From assembly GCA_022647615.1 (NCBI GenBank), contig JALCKZ010000001.1, forward strand, positions 236,178 to 300,177: a stretch of DNA of 64,000 nucleotides, written 5' to 3'. Of this stretch, positions 7,435 through 16,360 are shown in pieces. The stretch comes from Bacteroidales bacterium (GTDB taxonomy: Bacteria > Bacteroidota > Bacteroidia > Bacteroidales > UBA932). Each line of letters begins with the position of its first letter. Positions within the stretch are counted from its first letter, which is position 1. The position numbers and the translations under genes are program-made. The notes beneath the pieces are model-generated. The model was not told the origin of the DNA and ran no database searches. It worked only from the letters and a program-made list of their open reading frames with translations.

Positions 7435-8802
7435 ATGAGCAGAGAAAACAAAATAGGAATCATCATCTCCAGAGAATACTCCTCCAGAGTAAAGAAGAAA
7501 TCTTTCATTTTACTCACTTTGCTTACCCCGCTCCTGTTTGCGGCAATGATTGTAATCCCAACATTGATAACACTTTCCACAGCAGAGCACAAGGATAATA
7601 TGAACATTGCCGTTGTAGATAACAGCGGTGTTGTTATGCCTTATTTGGACAGCATAGAGAATACAACTTTTGCAGCAATAGCACCGGCAGCACTTCCTCA
7701 ATTAAAAAAGGATATTGCATCTTCAAGTGAATACAGCGCAATACTTGTAATTGACTCGCTGGATAAAGAGAACAACACAAAGGCTTCCATATATTCTCCC
7801 GGGCAAGTTGGAATGAGCGTGCAGTCAGACATTGAGGGCAAGATAGATAAAGCAGTGCAGGACAATAAGTTGCGCTCTTATAATATTCCAAATCTGGATA
7901 AGGTAATAGACAATTTCCAGACTGACGTAAAAATCACTACATACCAAGTCGGAGAACAGGGAGAAGACAAAGAGACTCACGTAGAGGCAAATATGGCAAT
8001 CGGTTATGTTGCCAGCTTTATCATTTACATGTTCATTTTCCTATTTGGCGGAATGGTAATGCGCGGAGTTATTGAGGAGAAAAATAACAGAATCATAGAG
8101 GTAATTGTCTCTTCTATAAAACCGGTTCAGCTAATGATAGGCAAAATTGTTGGAGTAGCATTAGTTGCTCTTACTCAATTTGTTATATGGATTATGCTTA
8201 CAGGAATAATTGTGGCTGCCGTGATGGGAGTTGCCGGCGCCGACACGGTAACAAATGCGGTGCAATCTCAAGCAGCTGTTCAACAGGCAACGGCAGCAGC
8301 GGCTCAGGCGGGAGAATCAATGCCGGATATCTCTTCAATATTTGGAATGTTGGGCAACATGCATCTTGGCGGCGTATTAATTTCCTTTCTGGTTTATTTT
8401 ATTCTTGGTTATTTGCTTTACTCCAGCATGTTTGCCGCAGTAGGTTCATGCGTAGATAATGAGGCTGATACACAGCAGCTTATGCTGCCTATCACAATTC
8501 CTTTAATCATAGGTTTGTTCATCATGCTGAGCGCGTTCCAGTCCCCTAACAGCGCACTTGCCGTCTGGGGCTCCATCATTCCGTTCACCTCCCCTATGGT
8601 CATGATGGCCAGAGTTTCCTACGGAATTGGCGTTGCCGCCGGCATTCCGCTTTGGCAATACATTTTATCAATAGTTCTGCTGGTCGCAACCTTCCTTATA
8701 ATGGCATGGCTGTCGGGAAAAATATACAGAATAGGCATCCTTTCCTACGGCAAAAAAGCGGGCTGGAAAGAGATAGGCAAATGGTTGAAATTCAAAGATT
8801 AA
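7435..8802 (+). CDS. ABC-2 type exporter permease (NatB-like)
   Basis: Integral membrane partner of the preceding ATPase. A first membrane segment at about residues 22-43 is followed by a roughly 140-residue extracytoplasmic domain. Then come five or six membrane segments from residue 185 on, with the conserved ...GVIEEKNNRIIEVI... signature of NatB/ABC-2 permeases before the second block. A Gln/Ala-rich insert (QSQAAVQQATAAAAQAG, about residues 282-298) lies between membrane helices. A TCCCGACAG 9-mer is embedded at 8710. Probably co-transcribed with the downstream nucleotidase genes, 8 bp away. Confidence 0.9.
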   Translation: MSRENKIGIIISREYSSRVKKKSFILLTLLTPLLFAAMIVIPTLITLSTAEHKDNMNIAVVDNSGVVMPYLDSIENTTFAAIAPAALPQLKKDIASSSEYSAILVIDSLDKENNTKASIYSPGQVGMSVQSDIEGKIDKAVQDNKLRSYNIPNLDKVIDNFQTDVKITTYQVGEQGEDKETHVEANMAIGYVASFIIYMFIFLFGGMVMRGVIEEKNNRIIEVIVSSIKPVQLMIGKIVGVALVALTQFVIWIMLTGIIVAAVMGVAGADTVTNAVQSQAAVQQATAAAAQAGESMPDISSIFGMLGNMHLGGVLISFLVYFILGYLLYSSMFAAVGSCVDNEADTQQLMLPITIPLIIGLFIMLSAFQSPNSALAVWGSIIPFTSPMVMMARVSYGIGVAAGIPLWQYILSIVLLVATFLIMAWLSGKIYRIGILSYGKKAGWKEIGKWLKFKD

Positions 8803-8809
8803 GATTAAG

Positions 8810-9742
8810 ATGAAAATAAAAAATAAAATATTTTGGACACTTTTAGTTCTCTCTTTTTGTCTCCCGACAGGTTTTCTTTCTGCTCAGGTGACCTATAAAG
8901 GTTACAACAGCAAGAGCGCGGTCAGCAGCAATTATAAAAGAGAACAATGGGGAGTAACGGTGATTGATTCCACATGGAATACTCCTGCGGGAAAAGAGAA
9001 TTTAACTGGAAAAATCATAGCAAAATATAAACCTGCAGTTGATGCACTTGATGCCACTATCGGCTACTCGCCAAACGGATTAGAGAAGGATTACCCGGAG
9101 AGCCCAATGACCAACTGGGCGGCAGATGCAATTTATAACATTGCTCAGAATTATTTGGATACCAGCAAGTTCAAAGGGATGAAAATAGATTTTTCACTGC
9201 TTAATTTTGGCGGAATTCGTACAGCAATTCCAAAAGGCAATGTCTCCAGTTTTGATATCATGTCTATCTTTCCGTTTAAGAATTCTATTGTGATTGAGAA
9301 ACTTCCGGGAACAAAAGTGCTGCAGACCATGGAACTTTTTGCAAAGATGCACAAGGTCCAAATCATGAGCCACACCAAACTTGCAATCACGGATGATCAC
9401 ATAGATGAACTTCTGATTAACGGAGAACCGCTGGATACCAACCGAATATACAATGTTGCCACAATAGATTTTCTGCTTAACGGAGGAGACCAGGTTGTGT
9501 CTCTTAAGCAAAATGAAGGGGTAATTTATACCAACATTCTGATGATGGACGGCATAATTAATTATGTCAAAGACTTAACCGCACAAGGTAAATATATTGA
9601 TGCACAGCTAGATGGCCGCTGCACATTAAAAGGTTCAAAAATCAGACGGACAAAAGACGGTCAGATAATAAAGAGCAAATCTCCCGTCATGAGCAATAAA
9701 GAAACAGCGGAAGAGAATAAAAATGCGGAGGACAAAAAATGA
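8810..9742 (+). CDS. 5'-nucleotidase C-terminal domain protein (secreted)
   Basis: Substrate-binding half of a UshA-like 5'-nucleotidase. A signal peptide ends near ...TGFLSAQ (residues 1-25). The domain shows NWAADAIYN, LLNFGGIRTAIPKG and ...FLLNGGDQV.., typical of the C-terminal fold that binds the nucleoside. A charged Lys/Glu-rich tail follows from about residue 280. The catalytic metallophosphatase half is the next gene, joined by an ATGA overlap, so the two parts are made together. The gene order is opposite to the domain order in single-chain UshA. A TCCCGACAG 9-mer lies inside the signal-peptide codons (8862). Confidence 0.9.
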   Translation: MKIKNKIFWTLLVLSFCLPTGFLSAQVTYKGYNSKSAVSSNYKREQWGVTVIDSTWNTPAGKENLTGKIIAKYKPAVDALDATIGYSPNGLEKDYPESPMTNWAADAIYNIAQNYLDTSKFKGMKIDFSLLNFGGIRTAIPKGNVSSFDIMSIFPFKNSIVIEKLPGTKVLQTMELFAKMHKVQIMSHTKLAITDDHIDELLINGEPLDTNRIYNVATIDFLLNGGDQVVSLKQNEGVIYTNILMMDGIINYVKDLTAQGKYIDAQLDGRCTLKGSKIRRTKDGQIIKSKSPVMSNKETAEENKNAEDKK

Positions 9743-10575
9743 AAAAAATCATAAGTATATTTTCTGTTGCAGTAACGGTACTTGCTTTTGCAGCAACTTC
9801 GTCTTGTGCGCAAGACCTTGTGATTCTGCATACTAATGATACTCACAGTCAGATAGAGCCGGAGAATGCGGGACCTGCGAAGGGGCTTGGCGGATATGAG
9901 AGAAGAGAGAATTTCATTAACAGCGTTCGCAAAGAGAACAAGCATGTGCTGCTGATGGATGCAGGAGATTTTTCACAAGGGACTCCATATTTTACTCTGT
10001 ACAAGGGAGATGTGGAGATAGAGCTGATGAATGCACTTAAGTATGATGTTGCATGTATAGGGAATCATGAATATGATAACGGACAAGAAGAGCTTGCCCG
10101 CAGAATTAAAAATGCTCATTTTCCTGTACTGTGCGCAAATTATGATTTTAGCAAAACTCCTCTTAATGATGTTGTTAAACCTTATGCGATTTTGCACAAG
10201 GCGGGCAAGAAAATTGGAGTCATCGGTCTTTCCGTTAGACTTAGAGGTCTTGTAAGCCCTGCTACAATTGCGAATATGGAATTTCTGCATCCGTATAAAA
10301 TTGTAAACAAATATGCCGCATACTTAAAGAATCAGGAGCACTGTGATTTGGTAATTGTTCTGTCCCATTGCGGAATGCTAAACGGATCTGAACAAAACCC
10401 CAGCGATGATATGATAGCCCAGAACACTGAGAATGTAGACTTCATAATAGGCGGGCACTCACACACTTACATAGAGCAGCAGCGCATCTACAAGAACAAG
10501 GCCGGCAAAGACGTCGTCGTAGTCCAGGACGGAGAACGCGGAGAACACATCGCCCGCCTGAATATTTGGTTCTAA
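9739..10575 (+). CDS. 5'-nucleotidase catalytic (metallophosphatase) domain protein
   Basis: Secreted dinuclear-metal phosphatase of the UshA/5'-nucleotidase type. A signal peptide (residues about 1-24) precedes the metal-binding blocks LHTNDTHSQ, LLMDAGDFSQG, IGNHEYDNGQ, VLSHCG and GGHSHTY, which are the conserved D/H/N ligands of calcineurin-like enzymes. At 278 residues it has only this domain. The nucleoside-binding domain is supplied by the upstream gene, whose stop codon overlaps this start (ATGA). Likely role: hydrolysis of extracellular nucleotides in the periplasm for phosphate or nucleoside salvage. Confidence 0.93.
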   Translation: MKKIISIFSVAVTVLAFAATSSCAQDLVILHTNDTHSQIEPENAGPAKGLGGYERRENFINSVRKENKHVLLMDAGDFSQGTPYFTLYKGDVEIELMNALKYDVACIGNHEYDNGQEELARRIKNAHFPVLCANYDFSKTPLNDVVKPYAILHKAGKKIGVIGLSVRLRGLVSPATIANMEFLHPYKIVNKYAAYLKNQEHCDLVIVLSHCGMLNGSEQNPSDDMIAQNTENVDFIIGGHSHTYIEQQRIYKNKAGKDVVVVQDGERGEHIARLNIWF

Positions 10576-10640
10576 TCAGCACAACAGACTGTATACTAGC
10601 ACCCTGTCGTATCCAAGACAAGACAGTTTAAACATCCATT

Positions 10641-10708
10641 AGGTGTTTTTGTGGTATTTCACTATGTGTTTTTGTGGCAAATTGCTATGTGTTTTTGCGA
10701 TAAATCTC
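10641..10708. repeat. three tandem 23-bp repeats
   Basis: (A/T)GTGTTTTTGTGG-type units begin at 10641, 10664 and 10687, each followed by a diverged 10-bp tail. This is within the 508-bp gene-free stretch 10576-11083; the rest of that stretch holds hairpin-repeat copies 3 and 4 and otherwise featureless AT-rich DNA. Confidence 0.75.
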
Positions 10709-10726
10709 TAAAGAAAATCCAGACGA

Positions 10727-10767
10727 GCGGCAAAGCCGCGAGTCCGCGACCATAAGGAGCGTGCATC
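10727..10767 (+). repeat. GC-rich hairpin repeat, copy 3 (truncated)
   Basis: GCGGC-aaa-GCCGC hairpin (10727-10739), then CCGCGACCATAAGGAGCGTG, a close match to the conserved block of copies 1 and 4. The remainder of the element (hairpin C and the GCTTTGT hairpin) is missing. Confidence 0.7.
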
Positions 10768-10925
10768 GGGTATGTTGGTCTTAGTTTGCTGGTTCACTGG
10801 AGATTGTGATAATCAATTGAGTATGAAAGTTCTGTTTTTACAAAAACACATCTTTTGTAATCAATTGACGTACAGTCTTCATAATAGACCATCCGTGCCT
10901 GATATCTAGTTACGTAACATTGTCC

Positions 10926-11016
10926 CCAGGCCGCAGGCCCGCGACCGTAGGGAGCGTGCATCTCCGCGCGACAGCGCGTTAACCACAAAACGGCACGGCG
11001 CTTTGTGCCGGGCCGT
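10926..11016 (+). repeat. GC-rich hairpin repeat, copy 4
   Basis: GGCC-gca-GGCC, conserved block GCGACCGTAGGGAGCGTGCA (10941-10960), hairpin CGCGC-gaca-GCGCG (10965-10978), TTAACCAC, and a 10-bp stem with one mismatch around loop GCTTTGT (loop 11000-11006). Close in sequence to copy 1 but with a different terminal stem. An 18-bp direct repeat, GCCGGGCCGTACGCATGC, follows at 11007 and 11047. Confidence 0.8.
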
Positions 11017-11083
11017 ACGCATGCAAGCGTAGCGAGCATGCAATTCGCCGGGCCGTACGCATGCGACGCTTTATTCCAGAAAA

Positions 11084-13735
11084 TTACTTCAATTTGAACT
11101 GCACCCTCAACATGATTGTAGCAGGACGTATATAATACTCAGAATAGTACTCATTTATGCCATCTAATGAAGAATACTTGTATTTCTTTACATTAAAGAT
11201 GTTGTTCCAGTCAAGGAAAAATATTGTTGTCTTGTATTTGTATTGTAGCCCTAAGTTTGAAAGTGTAAAAGACTTCCCGGTAGAGGGAATATTATTGTAA
11301 TAATTATACACATTCATATTCAATAGAATATTAAGCGGTAAAGTCACTGTTGCTTCAGCATTAGAGATAACGGAAGTAACTGATGGCATACTAGCACCAC
11401 CTGTAAGCTTGCTTTGCGATCTATTCCAAAAACAAGAAGCAGATAGAACAAGAACGCTAAATGGTTCTAGATTAACACTTCCTGTAGCAGAATAGCTATC
11501 TGATTTATACCTTACTACAACGCCTTGTCTGAGCTGTGGCATTTTACTATTACTCCAAGCCGCACTAAATTTTAAACCAAGTTTTTTCCAATCAAAGCCT
11601 TTATTTATGTTAGCCGAGATACCATAACTTTTGCCATAAGTACTAACCTTCTCAGATGTGATATTAGAGAATATGCCATCAAATGAAAGTCCATAAAGCC
11701 TTATGATATTATAGTAAGAATATGATGCCCTAGCATCAAAAAACAACATGTCAGCTGGATCTTTGTATCTTATAGAAAAATTTGAAGTATGATAATGTTG
11801 CTCACTCATATTGGGTTCATAAGCACTAAGAGTTCTATAATTTGACAAGATATAACCCCCATACAATTGATTTATTCCTAGATGACTATTGGACATTGCA
11901 TAGTACAACACATATTCCCATTTAGGTTTACGTAGAGAAACTGATAAAGAAGGTGTTGCAAGAATCCTTCCCCATGTATAATCAGTCGCACCTATATAAT
12001 TACCAAGACGTCTAAAATTATATTCGACAGGTACGTAAAGCCCAAAGAAAAATTCATTTGAAGAATAACTGATATCCGCAGAAAGACCTCCGGAAAAATT
12101 AAGATAATCTATTTTATTATGGAGTGAATCTATCTTATTAGGAGAATATCCCCCATTGGTGTTTTCATTCAAAAGATTGCTATTCAACCTATTGCCAAGA
12201 ACATTCGCAAAGAGGACATAGCCAATCCTTAATTTTTTAATCATTAACGCAGCAAGATTTTCAACGGAATTATTGCAATAAAAGTTTGTTAGGTTTACAT
12301 GCTGTCTTAATCCAAAAGAGGGCCCATCGCTAAATAGTTTTGGGAAGGAAGAGGGTGATATGCACAAACTTTGAGGATTTGTGCTATAACCTTCAGATGA
12401 TGCAATATTCCATCCTTTATAATCTCCTTTTTTTGCTATCCAATTAAATGAATTTGAGATATTTATATTATTTGTATTTATATGCTGATATGTAGAATCA
12501 ACGCTCAATATCTTGCCATTGCCACTCAACCATCCTGCCTGGAAGTTTACCTTATCATTGAGAAATATTTTCTCTTTATTGATTTTATATTCACTCTCAA
12601 CACTCATATTATTAGTCAATTCAGAGGAAGACATATTCTCGTTAATAACAGTACGTGATCCGTCCGGAAGAAGATAAGAACTACTTGAATAGCTGCGTCT
12701 TTTATCCCTATCATTAAAATAATATACTCCCATGCTAAGTTCACCATCATTTTTATCTTTAAATAAATAATTACTGGACAAGACATTAGAGCGATTATCA
12801 TAGTACATGTATTTTGATATTGCCGGCGGGGAGGGTTTGACCATCCATGTAAAAGACGTGTTCCCGCCTGCACCATAGTGGTTCTGAATTTCAGCTGCAA
12901 GGTCACGTCCAGAGTTATTACTCTTTATCATGTACATATTTTGCAACGTCCTGGAAAAATAAGATGTCACAATACTGCATTCAGCCTTGATATTACCGCC
13001 GTATCCTATTCCTAGCAGCGCAATAACAGAGACAATACCCTTTGCGTCCTCCTTAAGCTTAAGATTTATAGCTGCATCATTAGATATTACAACTTTTTTT
13101 AGCGCCTTCACAGGCTGGTGATTTTCAAGCACCTGCACAGTTGCAATTTCATCCGGAGAGATATTGTTAGTAGCAATGCCGTATCTTCCCTTTAATAAAT
13201 CCAATCCCTCTATATAGAATTTATTAATAGGTGATCCTTTATACATTATTGTGCCAGAAGATGTTACGGCTAATCCTGGCATCTTTTTAATTACTTCTCC
13301 AATGGAAATATCTCCGGCTGATTTAAACGCCCCAACCCTAAAATTAATAGTGTCACTATGCTGCCAAATCTTTCCTCCTTTTACCACAACTTCCTTTAGC
13401 TCAATCTTTTCCTCAGATACAGTAAAATTAACAATACTGCTTCTGTTGGGAACCGTCTTATAAATAGTCCTTATGTTAAACCCCTTAACAATAAAATGCA
13501 AACTGTCACCGACATTGCCAACCTTAAGAGAATAGGAGCCATTGTCGGAAGACATTGTATAATTTATTATTGTGTTATCACGATAGTTTTTTACAAGCAA
13601 CACATTAATGTAGGATACTGCATTCCCCTCTTTATCTTTGATTCTTCCGCTAATAACTGTCTGACTCACTGAACATACTGGCAGCAAGAGAAAAAAACAC
13701 AAAAGCAAATATTTATATCTGCGAATTTTTATCAT
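11084..13735 (-). CDS. outer-membrane beta-barrel protein with carboxypeptidase-regulatory-like N-domain
   Basis: 883-residue outer-membrane protein. The signal peptide (residues 1-24, ending ...CSVSQ) is followed by a carboxypeptidase-regulatory-like beta sandwich (ISGRIKDKEGNAVSYINVLL...). Next is a plug-like region (KKMPGLAVTSSGTIMYKGSPI.., ISPDEIATVQVLENHQPVKAL), then a long barrel with alternating aromatic strands ending in ...VQFKLK. This is the TonB-receptor-like architecture used in Bacteroidota for import, or for export of peptides. Its start overlaps the stop of the GLPGLI gene (ATGA), so the two are coupled. Ligand unknown. Confidence 0.87.
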   Translation of the reverse strand: MIKIRRYKYLLLCFFLLLPVCSVSQTVISGRIKDKEGNAVSYINVLLVKNYRDNTIINYTMSSDNGSYSLKVGNVGDSLHFIVKGFNIRTIYKTVPNRSSIVNFTVSEEKIELKEVVVKGGKIWQHSDTINFRVGAFKSAGDISIGEVIKKMPGLAVTSSGTIMYKGSPINKFYIEGLDLLKGRYGIATNNISPDEIATVQVLENHQPVKALKKVVISNDAAINLKLKEDAKGIVSVIALLGIGYGGNIKAECSIVTSYFSRTLQNMYMIKSNNSGRDLAAEIQNHYGAGGNTSFTWMVKPSPPAISKYMYYDNRSNVLSSNYLFKDKNDGELSMGVYYFNDRDKRRSYSSSSYLLPDGSRTVINENMSSSELTNNMSVESEYKINKEKIFLNDKVNFQAGWLSGNGKILSVDSTYQHINTNNINISNSFNWIAKKGDYKGWNIASSEGYSTNPQSLCISPSSFPKLFSDGPSFGLRQHVNLTNFYCNNSVENLAALMIKKLRIGYVLFANVLGNRLNSNLLNENTNGGYSPNKIDSLHNKIDYLNFSGGLSADISYSSNEFFFGLYVPVEYNFRRLGNYIGATDYTWGRILATPSLSVSLRKPKWEYVLYYAMSNSHLGINQLYGGYILSNYRTLSAYEPNMSEQHYHTSNFSIRYKDPADMLFFDARASYSYYNIIRLYGLSFDGIFSNITSEKVSTYGKSYGISANINKGFDWKKLGLKFSAAWSNSKMPQLRQGVVVRYKSDSYSATGSVNLEPFSVLVLSASCFWNRSQSKLTGGASMPSVTSVISNAEATVTLPLNILLNMNVYNYYNNIPSTGKSFTLSNLGLQYKYKTTIFFLDWNNIFNVKKYKYSSLDGINEYYSEYYIRPATIMLRVQFKLK

Positions 13736-14616
13736 TTATTTTTTTGTTCCAAATCCAGCTCAATAGGATTATAAGGAAGAGAGATATATGAATAGGAATC
13801 GGAGTTCCCAACATGAAATTTTGCTCCAATGGATTCAAGGAACATGTAAGGATTGTTGTTCATTCTCCTCACGATATCTGCCATTTTTGCTCTTGTAATG
13901 CTCTGATAAGGCCACTTATACAGTTTGATTGTTTCATCAGACGCAGCCCTGGTGAATGATCTCAGACTCCATTCATAATCATTAGTTTCATCGGCAATTT
14001 TCACAATCAATCCAGGCAGACCGCCAAATTTATATGGTCCTGCACTAAATGGAATATCTGATGTAAACCATGCAGTATAATGCCTCCCAAGGAAAGTGCA
14101 GGTTGCTTTCTGGCAAAGATAATTAGATAAGGTATCCTTGTCAGATGAGATTTCCCATTTGATAGGAATCTCTTGCTCTGTGTATGAATAAATCGGACCA
14201 AATAAAATTGTTCTGTATATCAAAGTAATTTTACTCTCCTTGAGGTATCTATATACATTGCTTTGAAAAACCTCCTGCTTCATTGAATATGTATTTCTTC
14301 CCTTGGCAGCGAGTATGGTATTCAATGAATCGTTCTTAAATTGCTCATAACTAAAACTATGCATGACATTTTTCCCTATCTGCACAAGCGTAATATCATG
14401 TTCTTCTTGATGCTTTACTCCTCCAACAATAACACTCTTTTCTTTGCCATAAGGATAGAACACCAAATCATAGTATGCGTTATAAAGGCATGCATCCTCC
14501 ACCTTATACTTATCAACCGGCCGAAATAACGGAGGAAATTGTGCTTCTGCATTATTTACAATACATAGCGACCCTACAAAGACACAAACAAATGTTTTTT
14601 TAATGAATGATTTCAT
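13732..14616 (-). CDS. GLPGLI family secreted protein
   Basis: 294-residue exported protein with signal peptide (residues 1-25, ...NNAEAQ). It carries the family's name-giving motif GLPGLIVKIAD at about residue 203, preceded by AWFTSDIPFSAGPYKFG. The family has no proven biochemical function. In Bacteroidota it is repeatedly found next to TonB-like barrels, as here, where it is translationally coupled to the 883-residue barrel. Probable periplasmic or surface partner of that barrel. Confidence 0.9.
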   Translation of the reverse strand: MKSFIKKTFVCVFVGSLCIVNNAEAQFPPLFRPVDKYKVEDACLYNAYYDLVFYPYGKEKSVIVGGVKHQEEHDITLVQIGKNVMHSFSYEQFKNDSLNTILAAKGRNTYSMKQEVFQSNVYRYLKESKITLIYRTILFGPIYSYTEQEIPIKWEISSDKDTLSNYLCQKATCTFLGRHYTAWFTSDIPFSAGPYKFGGLPGLIVKIADETNDYEWSLRSFTRAASDETIKLYKWPYQSITRAKMADIVRRMNNNPYMFLESIGAKFHVGNSDSYSYISLPYNPIELDLEQKNK

Positions 14617-14620
14617 ATCG

Positions 14621-15595
14621 TCATATTAACTCATATTCATATATAACTGATAAACCTGACTTTGCAACAGATAGTAACAGTAATTTGCTCTCCGCCTCAT
14701 TTATGCAAAAACTTAATCCCACATGATCTAATTTGTAAACTTTAATAAGGTTTCCATTCCAATTATATTGTTCTAGAAATGAATTAGTTTGCTTGCCATA
14801 AAAAAGCCTATCAGCAAAATTTCCAAAGTACAAACAATAAAAATATTTGTACCCCGCCACTGTCTTAACATAGTATCTAAAGTGCCTATTGTACGATTCT
14901 CTGAGAATAGAAATATCAGGGTTATTAAGCTGACGTTGTATCAAAAAAGATGTCTTATGCTCAAGGTTAATTACCCTAACCACATCATAACTATTATATG
15001 CAAAAACAGCTCTCCTGTTGTCATAACCGACTGCAAGACTGCCACTGTATGGCAGGTATCCCCTAAGGGTATCAACTGCTAGAGATAATATCTTTTTTGT
15101 TGTTAAACCATTTAAATCTGAATAAGTTAGAAACACACCGGCATCAGTTTTTTTGTCTGCACCAACAAATAAGATACTACGCGAATTAAAAATATAATAG
15201 TTACTTGCCCATTGGGATGAATTGCCGCCAAAATCATATTCAAATGAGTAAAGGCGCCGCTTTGTTTTGTTCAGTTGGAAGTTTTCAGATACCTCAAATA
15301 TATCGCCATAGTCGAGTAAATAAAACAAGGGATTATTCACATTAGTGCTTAAAGGAACGGGATAAAAGAATTTACCTGACTGTCCTCCCCATTTGCCCAA
15401 CTGTGCAACTAGAGTATTTTTCTCAATGTCAATTATTTTCAAGGATTCTTTTTTATTCCTGTATAGCAAGTATTTGCCGTTAAGAGACATTTCTGCATCG
15501 GGGGTTGCCTTGCAGAATTGTGAATTAATTACTACTTTTTTGCCTGTCAATAGAATAGGCAAAATCACAATAAAAGGAAAAAGAATTCTGAACAT
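14621..15595 (-). CDS. secreted beta-propeller-like protein
   Basis: 324 residues with a hydrophobic N-terminal segment (residues about 1-18). Repeating blade-like units such as MSLNGKYLLYRNKKESLKII suggest a TolB-like/six-bladed propeller of the kind common in Bacteroidota. Function not recognised. It begins 90 bp after the response regulator, ends 4 bp before the GLPGLI gene on the same strand, and probably forms an operon with GLPGLI and the barrel. Confidence 0.65.
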   Translation of the reverse strand: MFRILFPFIVILPILLTGKKVVINSQFCKATPDAEMSLNGKYLLYRNKKESLKIIDIEKNTLVAQLGKWGGQSGKFFYPVPLSTNVNNPLFYLLDYGDIFEVSENFQLNKTKRRLYSFEYDFGGNSSQWASNYYIFNSRSILFVGADKKTDAGVFLTYSDLNGLTTKKILSLAVDTLRGYLPYSGSLAVGYDNRRAVFAYNSYDVVRVINLEHKTSFLIQRQLNNPDISILRESYNRHFRYYVKTVAGYKYFYCLYFGNFADRLFYGKQTNSFLEQYNWNGNLIKVYKLDHVGLSFCINEAESKLLLLSVAKSGLSVIYEYELI

Positions 15596-15599
15596 ACCA

Positions 15600-15630
15600 A
15601 ACTATCTATATTTGGTAAAATTAGATAGTT
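15600..15630 (-). promoter_or_regulatory. inverted repeat upstream of the propeller/GLPGLI/barrel operon
   Basis: Perfect 9-bp arms AACTATCTA / TAGATAGTT separated by 13 bp, ending 4 bp upstream of the start codon at 15595. Could be an operator for the neighbouring response regulator, or a leader hairpin; neither is shown. Confidence 0.4.
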
Positions 15631-15685
15631 TCAGAACCGGTCATGTTCATTTATAATTCATTATTATACATTAAAGGCTTTTGAA

Positions 15686-16360
15686 CTACCCCACCTCCAA
15701 CCTAACACTGTCACCCCGAACAACAGTAATAGAAATGTTTTTATCCTTAGCAAGATAATGCCTAAGATTATAGACCAAAGTACCCAAGTTGTGAGCGATA
15801 TTGTTTTTCTCCGCACCATACCACAACACAGCAGCAATGTCATCACGTAAAACATTCTTCCCTAAGTTTTTACAAAGCAACTCCAAAAGCATTGCTTCTT
15901 TTGGAAGCATCTCTATTTTTTCATCATTGACAATTAAAGTGTGGTTTCCAGCATGAAAAACATATGAACCAATCTCATACTCTGCACTTTGCGCGCTAAG
16001 AGATTTCTCCTTAAGCAACTTAGCAATCGTAACAGTGAGAATATCAAAATTTAATGGCTTGGGAAGGTATGCATCCGCACTTAATGTGGATATGTCCTTT
16101 GGATTGCCGGTAAGAGCAATTATTGGGGTGTTGCAACGTGATTCTTTTAATTTGCCTATAAGTTCATTCCCGTCCATTACTCCCATCTGAATATCAGTAA
16201 TAATACAATCCGGAGAGTAAACCCTAATTTTCTCAAGCGCCTCCTTGCCATTATAGCAACACTCAACATGATACCCGTGCCTCTCAAATGCAGATTTGAA
16301 CAATTTGCATGTCAACACATCATCATCCACAAACAAAAGATTAATCATAAAATCAATCAT
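15686..16360 (-). CDS. response regulator, OmpR-like
   Basis: Receiver domain (residues 1-120) with acidic pocket VDDD, phospho-acceptor Asp in CIITDIQMG and Lys in LPKPLN. A C-terminal winged-helix DNA-binding domain (about 125-224) follows, with PKEAMLLELLCKN and the ...VYNLRHYLAKD... recognition-helix region. It overlaps the end of the histidine-kinase gene by 8 bp if ATG 16360 is used; ATG 16348 is also plausible and would give the usual short lead to the receiver. The neighbours suggest it controls the surrounding envelope genes. Confidence 0.88.
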   Translation of the reverse strand: MIDFMINLLFVDDDVLTCKLFKSAFERHGYHVECCYNGKEALEKIRVYSPDCIITDIQMGVMDGNELIGKLKESRCNTPIIALTGNPKDISTLSADAYLPKPLNFDILTVTIAKLLKEKSLSAQSAEYEIGSYVFHAGNHTLIVNDEKIEMLPKEAMLLELLCKNLGKNVLRDDIAAVLWYGAEKNNIAHNLGTLVYNLRHYLAKDKNISITVVRGDSVRLEVG

